A stretch of 26,287 nucleotides of DNA, taken from NCBI GenBank assembly GCA_023228725.1, contig JALOAQ010000032.1:1-26287 (forward strand). The letters are read 5' to 3'. The notes under the pieces are model-generated. The model ran no database searches. It was not told the origin of the DNA and saw only the letters and a list, made by a program, of their open reading frames with translations. Positions 16,350 through 23,850 of this stretch are shown piece after piece. Made by a program: the position numbers and the translations under genes. Numbering within the stretch: position 1 is the stretch's first letter; every line of letters starts with the position of its first letter. Source of the stretch: Bacteroidales bacterium. GTDB taxonomy: Bacteria > Bacteroidota > Bacteroidia > Bacteroidales > ML635J-15.

Positions 16350-17201
16350 TTACATAGTAAACGGATATTCTGCTCCATTAATAATTGCGACAGCATTTGC
16401 ATCACATTCACCGTCTCCAAAATCTACACTAAAAGGTAAAATTCCTGTAATACTTATTTTTAAAACTCCAGCTCTTATATACTTACAACAAACCATAACG
16501 TCTAATTTTTGTTGTACTGTAAGGCTATATTCTAAACTGTCAGAGCTAATTCCTTCTTGTGTACCTGTAATGAAATAATTATCATCACAAGGTTCAAAAA
16601 CAGTATCTTCTCCGCCTGCCCATTCTCTACTTGTATTTTCTTCAAAATATAAGATTTTGTCTTGTGGACTTGTAATTTTCCCTTCAGTAACTTTAAGAGT
16701 ATAAACTAAGTTGTCGTTATCGTTTCTTCCAGTATTTACCACTAACATACTTCCTTCAACTTTGTAATCATTGTGAAAAAAATCTTGGAAACTAACATTA
16801 ATTTCTGTACCTGTTTCGTGATAAAAACCTGTAGTTTCAAGATTAATTATTCCTCGGCGTTTTACCCCGTCTGGGCAAATAATGTTTGAATTTCCGTAAT
16901 CAACTTTTATATTTTTAGGCCAAGTTGTTAAGTCAAGTGGTGTAACTGTAATAACAGGATAATTTGCTTGTTCAAACTTTTGTCCTTCTAATTGTTTGTC
17001 TCCGTTTTTAGCAACATTGTCGGCTTCGGTAAAAGAATCTGAAAAAATTTTATTTACTAAAGCGTATTCAGCAATTGCATTTAAAGTTTTTTCTATAGTA
17101 GGAGCTTGAGGTGTTGGGTCTGGAGTTGGTTCTTCAGGGGCACAAGAAAAAGCAATAATTCCAAGACTTAAAATTAATAAATAAATAATAGCTTTTTTCA
17201 T
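16350..17201 (-). CDS. Hypothetical lipoprotein
   Basis: 283 residues with a lipoprotein signal (lipobox 'AFSC', Cys20). An acidic, proline-rich stretch follows ('APEEPTPDPTPQAPTIE'); acidic residues just after the lipidated Cys are typical of Bacteroidota surface-exported lipoproteins. The remainder looks like beta-rich domains ('GIINLETTGFYHETGTEINVSFQDFFHNDYKVEGSMLVVNTGRNDNDNLVYTLKV', 'VCCKYIRAGVLKISITGILPFSVDFGDGECDANAVAIINGAEYPF'), a pattern common in uncharacterised Bacteroidota lipoproteins. The C-terminal cysteines could form disulfides. No enzymatic motif is seen. It stands alone, 78 bp after the lipoate ligase gene on the same strand. Confidence 0.82.
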   Translation of the reverse strand: MKKAIIYLLILSLGIIAFSCAPEEPTPDPTPQAPTIEKTLNAIAEYALVNKIFSDSFTEADNVAKNGDKQLEGQKFEQANYPVITVTPLDLTTWPKNIKVDYGNSNIICPDGVKRRGIINLETTGFYHETGTEINVSFQDFFHNDYKVEGSMLVVNTGRNDNDNLVYTLKVTEGKITSPQDKILYFEENTSREWAGGEDTVFEPCDDNYFITGTQEGISSDSLEYSLTVQQKLDVMVCCKYIRAGVLKISITGILPFSVDFGDGECDANAVAIINGAEYPFTM

Positions 17202-17278
17202 AATTATTAAATTTAGTTTATAGTTTTAAATTTATTTTTATTAAACATAATTTTTATTAAAGTGTTTATAATTTGTAA

Positions 17279-18268
17279 TTATTTTTCAAATAAATGTAAA
17301 ATAAACTCATGTTTCTCAATGCCTTCCATATAGCAATTAAAATCTAAATTTACTAAAGCTTTTTCAATTTCTAATTTATTAAATTTTATTCCTGTTAAAG
17401 CATTTTCTACATCAGCAATTTTTAATTGGGAGAAAAAGTCTCCGTAGATTTTTATGTTTTTTATTTCATTGTCAATAATATTTAAGTATGTGCTGAGATA
17501 ACCGGTTTTTGCATTTAAAGAAGTATTAAAATTGTATTCAGGTAGATTACCATAATTCCAATCCCAGACTGAATATTTTGTTGCAACTAACTCGTTCACA
17601 GCGTTAATATCTTGGTTACTAAGAGAAAATTTTTGTGCTTTTGGAAACTTAGTTTGAACAAAATTTAAAAACAAATCTATAAATTTGTCCATAGATATTG
17701 CGTTGTCAATATGGTCGTTTATATTAGTAACTCTATCTAAATTTGATTTTAAATTTTTATCTGTATGTTTTTCATTATTAAGCTTTAATGCGTCTGCTAA
17801 AGATTTTTTATTTGAAGACAAAAGTAAAGTACCATGATTTAGAATTTTATCTCCAAATCTTGCTCTTGCCTGACCACTAATTTTTTTACCTTCAATAATA
17901 AGATCATTTCTTCCAGAAAAACTAGCTTGAATATTAAATTTTGTTTTTAAAAATTCTATGATAAGCTCTGTTAGTTTTGTAAAATCAATTAAAGTTGCGC
18001 TATCATCAGTATAAATATTTGAAAAGTCTAAATTGCCTTCGTCTTGAAATACTGCACCACCTCCGGAAAGTCGTCTAACAACTTTAAGGTCGTTCATTTT
18101 AACATAAAGAGCATTAATTACTTCGTTGGTATTTTGATTAACTCCAACGATAATAGAAGGCTCATTGACGGCAACTATAAAAAAATCTTCTTCGTAATTC
18201 TTTAGTAAATATTCTTCTAAAGCGATGTTGAAAAAGGGGTTGGTATTTTCGGATTTTAAAATATACAT
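17279..18268 (-). CDS. lplA: Lipoate-protein ligase A
   Basis: 329 residues, the two-domain length of LplA. It activates free lipoate with ATP and attaches it to lysines of lipoyl domains (pyruvate/2-oxoglutarate dehydrogenases, GcvH). Motifs: 'NEPSIIVGVNQNTNEVIN' (35-52), 'VVRRLSGGGAVFQDEGNLDFS' (63-83), 'GRNDLIIEGKKISGQA' (119-134, with the conserved Lys of the GKKISG motif), and 'NHGTLLLSS' (144-152). The C-terminal accessory domain holds 'SVWDWNYGNLPEYNF'. It is cytoplasmic. The 135-bp gap upstream (18269-18403) shows no clear promoter box or structure. Confidence 0.95.
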   Translation of the reverse strand: MYILKSENTNPFFNIALEEYLLKNYEEDFFIVAVNEPSIIVGVNQNTNEVINALYVKMNDLKVVRRLSGGGAVFQDEGNLDFSNIYTDDSATLIDFTKLTELIIEFLKTKFNIQASFSGRNDLIIEGKKISGQARARFGDKILNHGTLLLSSNKKSLADALKLNNEKHTDKNLKSNLDRVTNINDHIDNAISMDKFIDLFLNFVQTKFPKAQKFSLSNQDINAVNELVATKYSVWDWNYGNLPEYNFNTSLNAKTGYLSTYLNIIDNEIKNIKIYGDFFSQLKIADVENALTGIKFNKLEIEKALVNLDFNCYMEGIEKHEFILHLFEK

Positions 18269-18403
18269 AGCCCAAATTAATTTTCAGTAAAATTAAATTT
18301 TATTATTTGATTCACAAGTTTTTTTTGGCTAAAAATATATAATTCCCTGTCTTAGGCTAAATAAATCCCAAAATATAATATACAAATCCTTGTTTGTCTG
18401 AAT

Positions 18404-19195
18404 TTATTTATTGTTTCTGTAAAGTTTAAATTTATGTTTTATAACTATTGCTAAATCGTAGTTGGAAATATTTAACAAAAAATCTTCAGAAAAGTCGCAC
18501 CATTCTATAAACTGAATAGTATTTTCTTTATTTTCATCAATTATTTTCATTATTGTTTCTATTCCTAACTTTTGTTCCAACAAGTTTTCTAGTTTTTCTT
18601 GCTTTTGTAGTTTGTTTAATTTTTGGATTTCTTTGCCTTCTTTTGAAAAAGCTTGATATAATGCAGTTATTGGACTAATAACCACTCCAAGTCCTGAAAT
18701 AGGCGAAGCGTTTAAATTGTGATAATCAATATCAACTGGTCTTAATGGGAAATTTTTTGTTGCGTTGGTAAAATCATTGTCTGGGAGTTTCATATTTACA
18801 ATTTCATATTCTAATTGCTTATACTTTCTTAAAGCATAAATATCAACATTTTGTAATTCATAAATTTTTGTATCTAAAAATATTATTAATGCTTTATTGC
18901 TTTCAACAACTTCTTGATTTATAAAAACGTATTTTTTATCAAAACCAAGACTTGAAAACACGAGTGTGTCGTTAATTTCAGTTTTTAATATAAAATATCC
19001 ATTAGTGTCGGTTATAGTTCCTCTTCTTGTTTTTTTCACATAAATATTCACATAAGCTAAAGCTTGTTTTGTTTTTTCTTCGTACACGTATCCAGCTACA
19101 AAAATTTTATCAGCAATTTTAATAATTTGAGCTTTTGCTTTAAAACAAAACAAGCTCAAAAAAATAATGTTAATTATTATAGTTTTAGTTTTCAA
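18404..19195 (-). CDS. Exported protein with carboxypeptidase-regulatory-like domain
   Basis: 263 residues starting at TTG (19195); no ATG lies before the signal peptide 'IIINIIFLSLFCFKAKAQ', so the TTG is accepted. Residues 30-115 form a CarboxypepD_reg-like beta-sandwich: 'FVAGYVYEEKTKQALAYVNIYVKKTRRGTITDTNGYFILKTEINDTLVFSSLGFDKKYVFI'. This module is common at the start of TonB-dependent receptors and related Bacteroidota envelope proteins. The C-terminal part is helical and charged ('SKEGKEIQKLNKLQKQEKLENLLEQKLG'), without a barrel or peptidase domain. It is probably periplasmic. Function unknown. Confidence 0.82.
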   Translation of the reverse strand: MKTKTIIINIIFLSLFCFKAKAQIIKIADKIFVAGYVYEEKTKQALAYVNIYVKKTRRGTITDTNGYFILKTEINDTLVFSSLGFDKKYVFINQEVVESNKALIIFLDTKIYELQNVDIYALRKYKQLEYEIVNMKLPDNDFTNATKNFPLRPVDIDYHNLNASPISGLGVVISPITALYQAFSKEGKEIQKLNKLQKQEKLENLLEQKLGIETIMKIIDENKENTIQFIEWCDFSEDFLLNISNYDLAIVIKHKFKLYRNNK

Positions 19196-19281
19196 AATCT
19201 ATTTTAAATATTTTACTAACGAAATAACAATAAAAATATTTAGTATTAGCATAAAATAATAAAAATAATTGTTTTTTTCTG

Positions 19282-19335
19282 ATTGTTTTGTCATGATTTT
19301 TGCAAAATTTGCAAAAATCCCGCCAAAACCCCTCC
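19282..19335. repeat. Dispersed 54-bp inverted-repeat element, copy 2
   Basis: Same sequence as 16077-16130, same orientation; only the loop (AAAATTT in place of ATAAATG) and the C-rich tail differ. Arms GATTTTTGC (19295-19303) and GCAAAAATC (19311-19319), with outer TTTTG/CAAAA. It sits between two minus-strand genes, 53% into the 174-bp gap. The rest of that gap is AT-rich without other structure. Confidence 0.8.
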
Positions 19336-19369
19336 CATAAATCTTTAAAATTTAATTGTTTTTTGAAAT

Positions 19370-20836
19370 TTAACTAAAAATATCATTAAGAAAGTCTTGG
19401 CTTAGGTCAAAATTATTTTTGTGTTGAAATTCGTTGTTAGATTTATTGTAAATATAATCTTTACTTAGAGTTTTGTGGTTTGCAGCAATATATTTTATTG
19501 CGTCTGTAATTTCATCAATTTCTTTATTTGTCATAGTTGGGTGAATTGACAACCTAATCCATCCTGGTTTTTCGGATAAATCTCCTGATGAAATTTTAGC
19601 CGTAATTTCACTTGATTTTTCGTGAGAAACATTTAAAAGATAATGTCCATATGTTCCGGCGCAAGCACAACCGCCTCTAACTTGAATTCCGTATAAGTCG
19701 TTTAATAATTTTACAATTAAATTATAATGCACGTCTTCGATATAAAAAGATATAACTCCTAACCTGTCTCTTACGTTGTTAGCTAATATTTTTAAGTTTT
19801 GAATTTTATCAAATTCCGCAAATAATTTCTTTAAAATTTCTTTTTCTCTGTCAATAATATTTTTGCAACCCATTTCTTCTTTTAATTGAATTGATAGAGC
19901 TGTTCGTATTGCTTGTAAAAATCCTGGTGTTCCGCCGTCTTCTCTGGCTTCAATATCTTTTAAATATTGATATTCTCCCCAAGGATTTGTCCATTCTACA
20001 GTTCCACCGCCTGGGTGGTCAGGACTTTTGCTATTGTATAAATTTTTATTAAAAATCAATACTCCTGAAGCTCCCGGTCCTCCCAAAAATTTATGTGGAG
20101 AGAAAAATATCCCGTCTAATCTTTCTTCGTAGTTTTCAGGGTGCATGTTTATTTCTTCGTAAGGAGCTGAACCGGCATAGTCCACAAAACACCAACCGCC
20201 GTATTTGTGCATTAAAGCAGCCATTTTGTGAATTGGAGTGTGTACGCCTGTAACATTAGAACAAGAAGTGAAAGAAGCAAATTTGTATTTTCTGTCTTCG
20301 TATTGTTTTAGTTTATTTTCTAAATCATTTAAATCAACAAGTAAGTTTTCGTCATGTTCTAAAATCACAACTTCAGCAATTGTTTCGTACCACGATGTTT
20401 GATTAGAATGATGTTCCATGTGGGTAATAAAAACCACCGGTCTTTCTGATTTGTCTATACATTCCTTACCTGAAAGTTTGCCACATATTTTTAGTCCTAA
20501 AATACGTTGCAATTTTACTACTGCTGCTGTCATACCAAAACCCGGAGTTATTAAAACATCATTTTCATCTGCGTTTACATGTTTTTTGATTATTTGCTTT
20601 GCTTGATGATATGCATTAGTCATCAAACTACCGGTTGTGTTTGATTCTGTATGAGTATTTGCAACAAAAGGACCGATAATATTTTGAATTTTTTCTTCAA
20701 TTTTAGTATAAAGCCTTCCGCTTGCTATCCAATCACCATAAATTATTGGTTTTTCTCCAAAAACTGTTTTATGAATATGTCGGTTGCCAATAATGTTATT
20801 ACGAAATTTTTCAAAATATTTTTCTAAGTCTGTCAT
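19370..20836 (-). CDS. Class V aminotransferase, cysteine-desulfurase-like
   Basis: 488 residues from the ATG at 20836 ('MTDLEKYFEKFRNNIIGN'); a longer reading from a GTG at 20959 adds a basic tail and is less likely. This is a PLP fold-type I enzyme with 'THTESNTTGSLM', 'DVLITPGFGMTAAV', 'FITHMEHHSNQTSW' (ring-stacking His), 'FVDYAGSAPYEEINM' (Asp219 for the pyridine N), and Schiff-base Lys249 in 'FFSPHKFLGGPGASGVL'. The C-terminal 'VRGGCACAGTYGHYLL' matches the RxGxxC pattern of desulfurases, with Cys392 as the candidate persulfide Cys. At 488 residues it is about 80 longer than SufS/NifS, so it may be a distinct Bacteroidota branch acting on cysteine, selenocysteine or another amino acid. 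No suf genes are adjacent. It lies 145 bp downstream of cutC. Confidence 0.88.
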   Translation of the reverse strand: MTDLEKYFEKFRNNIIGNRHIHKTVFGEKPIIYGDWIASGRLYTKIEEKIQNIIGPFVANTHTESNTTGSLMTNAYHQAKQIIKKHVNADENDVLITPGFGMTAAVVKLQRILGLKICGKLSGKECIDKSERPVVFITHMEHHSNQTSWYETIAEVVILEHDENLLVDLNDLENKLKQYEDRKYKFASFTSCSNVTGVHTPIHKMAALMHKYGGWCFVDYAGSAPYEEINMHPENYEERLDGIFFSPHKFLGGPGASGVLIFNKNLYNSKSPDHPGGGTVEWTNPWGEYQYLKDIEAREDGGTPGFLQAIRTALSIQLKEEMGCKNIIDREKEILKKLFAEFDKIQNLKILANNVRDRLGVISFYIEDVHYNLIVKLLNDLYGIQVRGGCACAGTYGHYLLNVSHEKSSEITAKISSGDLSEKPGWIRLSIHPTMTNKEIDEITDAIKYIAANHKTLSKDYIYNKSNNEFQHKNNFDLSQDFLNDIFS

Positions 20837-20981
20837 GTTTAAGTTTTTTTCTTTTTGCAAAAAAAACAAATATTTGGATACTTTGGAAGATTTTAAGTCG
20901 AATTTTGCTAAATAAGTTCTGTTAATTAATTTTATTAAGCTATTCAGTAGGTTTAGCACAAATTCTTAAAATTTCTATCTT

Positions 20982-21725
20982 TCAAAAACCAAGCAAAAGC
21001 TCAAGCATCTTTTTTATCCTATTTTGTGAAGAATAATTATATCCATATTTTTCAAAACTTATAACATGACCTAAACCATTTGGGAAACGGCTATAAACAT
21101 TTTTTTCTTCCTCAAATTCAGAAGCTGAAAAATGAAATTCATATATGCCTGCATCTTTCAGTATTTTTGCATTTTCAATATTTAATCCACCGCCGGGCAT
21201 AATACAAATCTTTTTCCCATATTTTTTATGAAGCTCAATAATACTTTCTATTCCTTCGTCTATTTTTGAAAAACCACCTGAACTTAAAACTCTTTCTGCA
21301 CCAATATCGCACAAAAATTCCATTGCCTCATCAATATCTGTACAAAAATCTATAGCTCTGTGAAAAGTAAAATTCAAAGGTTTGCTCAAATCAAGAAGTT
21401 CTTTTGTTCTATGCTTATCAATACGTCCATTTGGCAATAAAACTCCGGAAACTATGCCGGTTGCTCCTGCTTTTTTCATTTCTTCAAGCTCTTCACACAT
21501 AATTTGAAACTCAGCATCAGAATAAACAAAATTACCAGCCCGCGGACGTAAAAGTGCATTTATGGGAATTTTTGAAATTTTTACTGCATTATTTAAAAAA
21601 GAATATGTAGGACTTAAACCGCCGGTTTGTAAAGCTGTGCATAATTCTATCCTTTGAGCCCCACCAATATTGGCATTTTCTACTGAGTTTATACTGTCGC
21701 AACAAATTTCTAAAACTTTTTTCAT
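20982..21725 (-). CDS. cutC: CutC-family protein (copper homeostasis protein / TIM barrel)
   Basis: 247 residues, full length for CutC. Features: 'LEICCDSINSVENANIGGAQRIELCTALQTGGLSPT' (N-terminal strand and substrate loop), 'NALLRPRAGNFVYSD', 'GIVSGVLLPNGRID', 'FTFHRAIDF', 'ERVLSSGGFSKIDEGI', 'ICIMPGGGLNIENA' and 'FHFSAS'. The family is a TIM barrel linked to copper tolerance in E. coli, although its biochemical role is disputed. Cytoplasmic. It is transcribed divergently from the putative glycosidase, with a shared 62-bp gap containing two facing -7 boxes and a palindrome. Confidence 0.94.
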   Translation of the reverse strand: MKKVLEICCDSINSVENANIGGAQRIELCTALQTGGLSPTYSFLNNAVKISKIPINALLRPRAGNFVYSDAEFQIMCEELEEMKKAGATGIVSGVLLPNGRIDKHRTKELLDLSKPLNFTFHRAIDFCTDIDEAMEFLCDIGAERVLSSGGFSKIDEGIESIIELHKKYGKKICIMPGGGLNIENAKILKDAGIYEFHFSASEFEEEKNVYSRFPNGLGHVISFEKYGYNYSSQNRIKKMLELLLGF

Positions 21726-21733
21726 TATATTTG
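21726..21733 (+). promoter_or_regulatory. -7 box (TATATTTG) for the glycosidase-like gene
   Basis: Exact TAnnTTTG match followed by C, 55 nt before the ATG at 21788. It begins at the first base pairs of cutC, so the promoter's upstream part lies inside cutC. Confidence 0.5.
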
Positions 21734-21738
21734 CAATT

Positions 21739-21759
21739 AAAATGTGCTTAGCACGTTTT
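21739..21759. promoter_or_regulatory. 21-bp near-perfect palindrome in the divergent cutC promoter region
   Basis: AAAA-T-GTGCT-T-AGCAC-G-TTTT: arms pair at every position except one (T opposite G) around a single central base. It lies between the plus-strand -7 box (21726-21733) and the minus-strand -7 box (21769-21776), so a protein bound here could control both genes. Too short a loop for a terminator. Confidence 0.5.
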
Positions 21760-21768
21760 TTGAAAGCA

Positions 21769-21776
21769 CAAAGGTA
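21769..21776 (-). promoter_or_regulatory. -7 box (TACCTTTG) for cutC
   Basis: On the minus strand TACCTTTG followed by TG fits TAnnTTTG, 43 nt before the cutC ATG. No -33 match seen. Confidence 0.4.
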
Positions 21777-21787
21777 AATATAATATT

Positions 21788-23593
21788 ATGAGATTAATTT
21801 TTTACAGTATATTTTTTATTTTTATAAGTATAAACAGCTTAGCTCAAGAAGAAAGATATGAGTTTCCCGACCAAATAAATTGCAGACTTATGCCAAATAA
21901 ACCTGATGATAAAGCAATCTTTTTTGCAAATAAAGGAATTTGGCATGGATATACTTTACCTGAAAATAATGATACAGAAAATTATGGAAAATTCGGAGGA
22001 CCTTATTGTTTTTACACTAAAAAATGGGTATCTCCTAGCCTTTTAAATTTAAGTTTATATTCTGATAATAATAGTAAAATAGACCTAAACACTGCAAAAA
22101 CTAAAAATTTAACCCAATTTCCAGGTTTGCTAAAACAAGAGTTTGAATTTGATGATTATAAATTAATTTTAAACCTAGAAACTACTACTACACGAACTTC
22201 TTTATTTAGAGCAATTTTGATAAATAATTCTCAAAGCGAAAAAAACTTTTCAATGAATATCCGAGGCAGCATGTTTGATGAATTTGGCAAAAGCGAACAA
22301 GTACCTGATGGCTGGATATATAAAGTTGAGGGAAAAGATGATATAGTTTGGCTTGTAAGATTTAGATTAGATGCAGAAATGGACTTAAATTATTCCGACT
22401 ATAGCTATGAGTTCAAATATAAGCAAATGCAAACTATTCAGCCAAATGACAGCTTGATAATGACTGCGGTAATTGCACAATTTTTTAAAGGAGACACACA
22501 GCAAGATGTTCTATTATCAAATGACGTATTAACTTTAACACAAGGGTATTTAGATAATAATAAAAATTTGTGGAACTTTTTGTTTGCACATATGAACTCG
22601 CAAAACAAAATTAATCGGCAAATGAGCTTAAACGCTTTTCAAACAATTTATTTGAATTTAAGATCTGCTTTGCCAACAAAAAGATTTTTTACTGTTTTGC
22701 CTTATAATGAAACCAAAGATTTATTTATAAATACCGATGAATCGTGGTTTACAGCTATTTCATTATTGAAATTTGACCCAAGAATAAGTAATAATACCAT
22801 TAATTTTATTTTAAATTCAATAAACGAAGACGGCTCTTTAAATAAATATTTAAACATAATGCCGGAATTTGAAAACAAAAGCGAAATTATTGAAAAACCA
22901 ATGGCTGCATGGACAGTCTTTAATATTTATTCACACAATAATGATGAAAATTTTCTTAAATCTGTTTTACCAATTTTAGATAAATACTTAAATTTTTGGT
23001 TTGAAAATAGAGATATTGATAAAAACGGCTGGATAGAAAATTCTAAAGGAATTGAAGAAGTTGCCTTAAATGCAATATTATTTACAGAAATACACTCTAT
23101 GGCCAAAATGTATGAAATTATTAAAGACGAAGAAAAAGCGGAATATTATCAAAAACAAATAGATAGAATTGCTCAAAATTTTAATTTGTATTTTTTTCAA
23201 GTGGAGCAAAACAGATATTGTGATTTTAATACAGAAACTAAAAAATATGAAATTGCTAAAAATACTATTGGATACTGTTTATGGTCGGGAATTACAAACC
23301 AAAGCATAGCTGATGTTTACGCACAAGAAATTGTTAAGGATATTAATTCTGATGAGATTTTTTATAGAATAGAAAATTCTGATTTAGATCCAGGATATTT
23401 TTATTTAATGGCCTTAGGATTTAGATATTTTGAATATTCGCAAATTCACGATGCTTTAAAACTAATTTTTACAAATAAAGTAGATTTCGATTTTACTAAT
23501 AGAAATAAATTATTTTCCTATAAATACAATAAAAAAACTATTGAATATTCAACTTATATAGCCGCAATATATTTGTTGATGACAAATTATTAA
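21788..23593 (+). CDS. Secreted (alpha/alpha)6-barrel glycosidase-like protein, possibly GH63
   Basis: 601 residues with a signal peptide ('LIFYSIFFIFISINSLAQ', cleaved after about residue 19). The first 250 or so residues look like a beta-sandwich ('FGGPYCFYTKKWVSPSLLNLSLYS', 'QEFEFDDYKLILNLETTTTRTSLFRAILINNS'). The rest is helical with repeated Trp/Tyr-rich segments like the six-hairpin barrel: 'TDESWFTAISLL', 'EKPMAAWTVFNIYSH', 'DIDKNGWIEN' (about residues 408-417, the Asp-Gly-Trp-type loop of GH63/YgjK relatives), 'GYCLWSGITNQSIADVYAQEIV', 'DPGYFYLMALGFRYFEY'. GH63 enzymes cleave alpha-linked glucosides or mannosylglycerate. Assignment to GH63 is by overall pattern; GH15 or GH37-like relatives are alternatives. 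Envelope or periplasmic. Confidence 0.65.
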   Translation: MRLIFYSIFFIFISINSLAQEERYEFPDQINCRLMPNKPDDKAIFFANKGIWHGYTLPENNDTENYGKFGGPYCFYTKKWVSPSLLNLSLYSDNNSKIDLNTAKTKNLTQFPGLLKQEFEFDDYKLILNLETTTTRTSLFRAILINNSQSEKNFSMNIRGSMFDEFGKSEQVPDGWIYKVEGKDDIVWLVRFRLDAEMDLNYSDYSYEFKYKQMQTIQPNDSLIMTAVIAQFFKGDTQQDVLLSNDVLTLTQGYLDNNKNLWNFLFAHMNSQNKINRQMSLNAFQTIYLNLRSALPTKRFFTVLPYNETKDLFINTDESWFTAISLLKFDPRISNNTINFILNSINEDGSLNKYLNIMPEFENKSEIIEKPMAAWTVFNIYSHNNDENFLKSVLPILDKYLNFWFENRDIDKNGWIENSKGIEEVALNAILFTEIHSMAKMYEIIKDEEKAEYYQKQIDRIAQNFNLYFFQVEQNRYCDFNTETKKYEIAKNTIGYCLWSGITNQSIADVYAQEIVKDINSDEIFYRIENSDLDPGYFYLMALGFRYFEYSQIHDALKLIFTNKVDFDFTNRNKLFSYKYNKKTIEYSTYIAAIYLLMTNY

Positions 23594-23679
23594 ATTGAAA
23601 ATAAAGCTTAAAAAATTTCGAGTATAAAAGAAAATTCTGTGTATTTGTAAAAAGAATCGAGTATAAAGAAAATTTTGAT

Positions 23680-23760
23680 AAAATCTGAACCGATTTGTCA
23701 GCAAAAAACGAAACTATTTTAAGTAAAATACGTATAATTAAGAATGGGGTAATTGGTTTT
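23680..23760. repeat. 81-bp direct repeat, left copy, flanking the ATPase unit
   Basis: Matches 25182-25262 at 75 of 81 positions with no gaps, in the same orientation. It starts AAAATCTGAACCGATTTGT and ends TAATTGGTTTT; the two ends are weakly inverted copies of each other (AACCGATT and AATTGGTT). In both copies one plus frame reads K-S-E-P-I-C-x-Q-K-T-K-L-F then a stop, possibly a leftover gene tail. Two short copies of CGAGTATAAA at 23619 and 23658 lie just to its left. Confidence 0.88.
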
Positions 23761-23794
23761 AAAAATTTTAACAATTTGTCTTTTGCAAATAGTT

Positions 23795-23817
23795 TTTTTG
23801 TATTCTCTAAAATACAA
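23795..23817. repeat. 23-bp palindrome-bearing repeat, copy A
   Basis: One of three exact 23-bp copies (others at 23828 and 25112). Contains arms TTGTATT and AATACAA around CTCTAA; in this copy the dyad extends to 9-bp arms (23796-23804 and 23811-23819). It is 33 bp from copy B, start to start. Confidence 0.9.
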
Positions 23818-23827
23818 AATCATTAGC

Positions 23828-23850
23828 TTTTTGTATTCTCTAAAATACAA
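23828..23850. repeat. 23-bp palindrome-bearing repeat, copy B (touching the ATPase stop codon)
   Basis: Exact copy of 23795-23817, same orientation. Its last base adjoins the ATPase stop codon (23851-23853). There is no T-run after the stem in the gene's direction, so it is not a normal terminator. Confidence 0.9.

Noticed and set aside
20837..20959. N-terminal extension of the class V aminotransferase from GTG at 20959
   Set aside because: The extra 41 residues are basic and not part of the fold; the ATG at 20836 begins the family-like 'TDLEKYFEKFR' sequence.
23538..23774. Minus-strand 78-codon open frame across the glycosidase end and the left 81-bp repeat
   Set aside because: It crosses a gene end and repeat DNA, lacks recognisable features, and the frame is not kept in the right repeat copy (early stop).
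23795..23850. The two palindromes after the ATPase as a rho-independent terminator
   Set aside because: In the gene's direction the stems are followed by A-runs rather than T-runs, and an identical copy lies upstream of the promoter.
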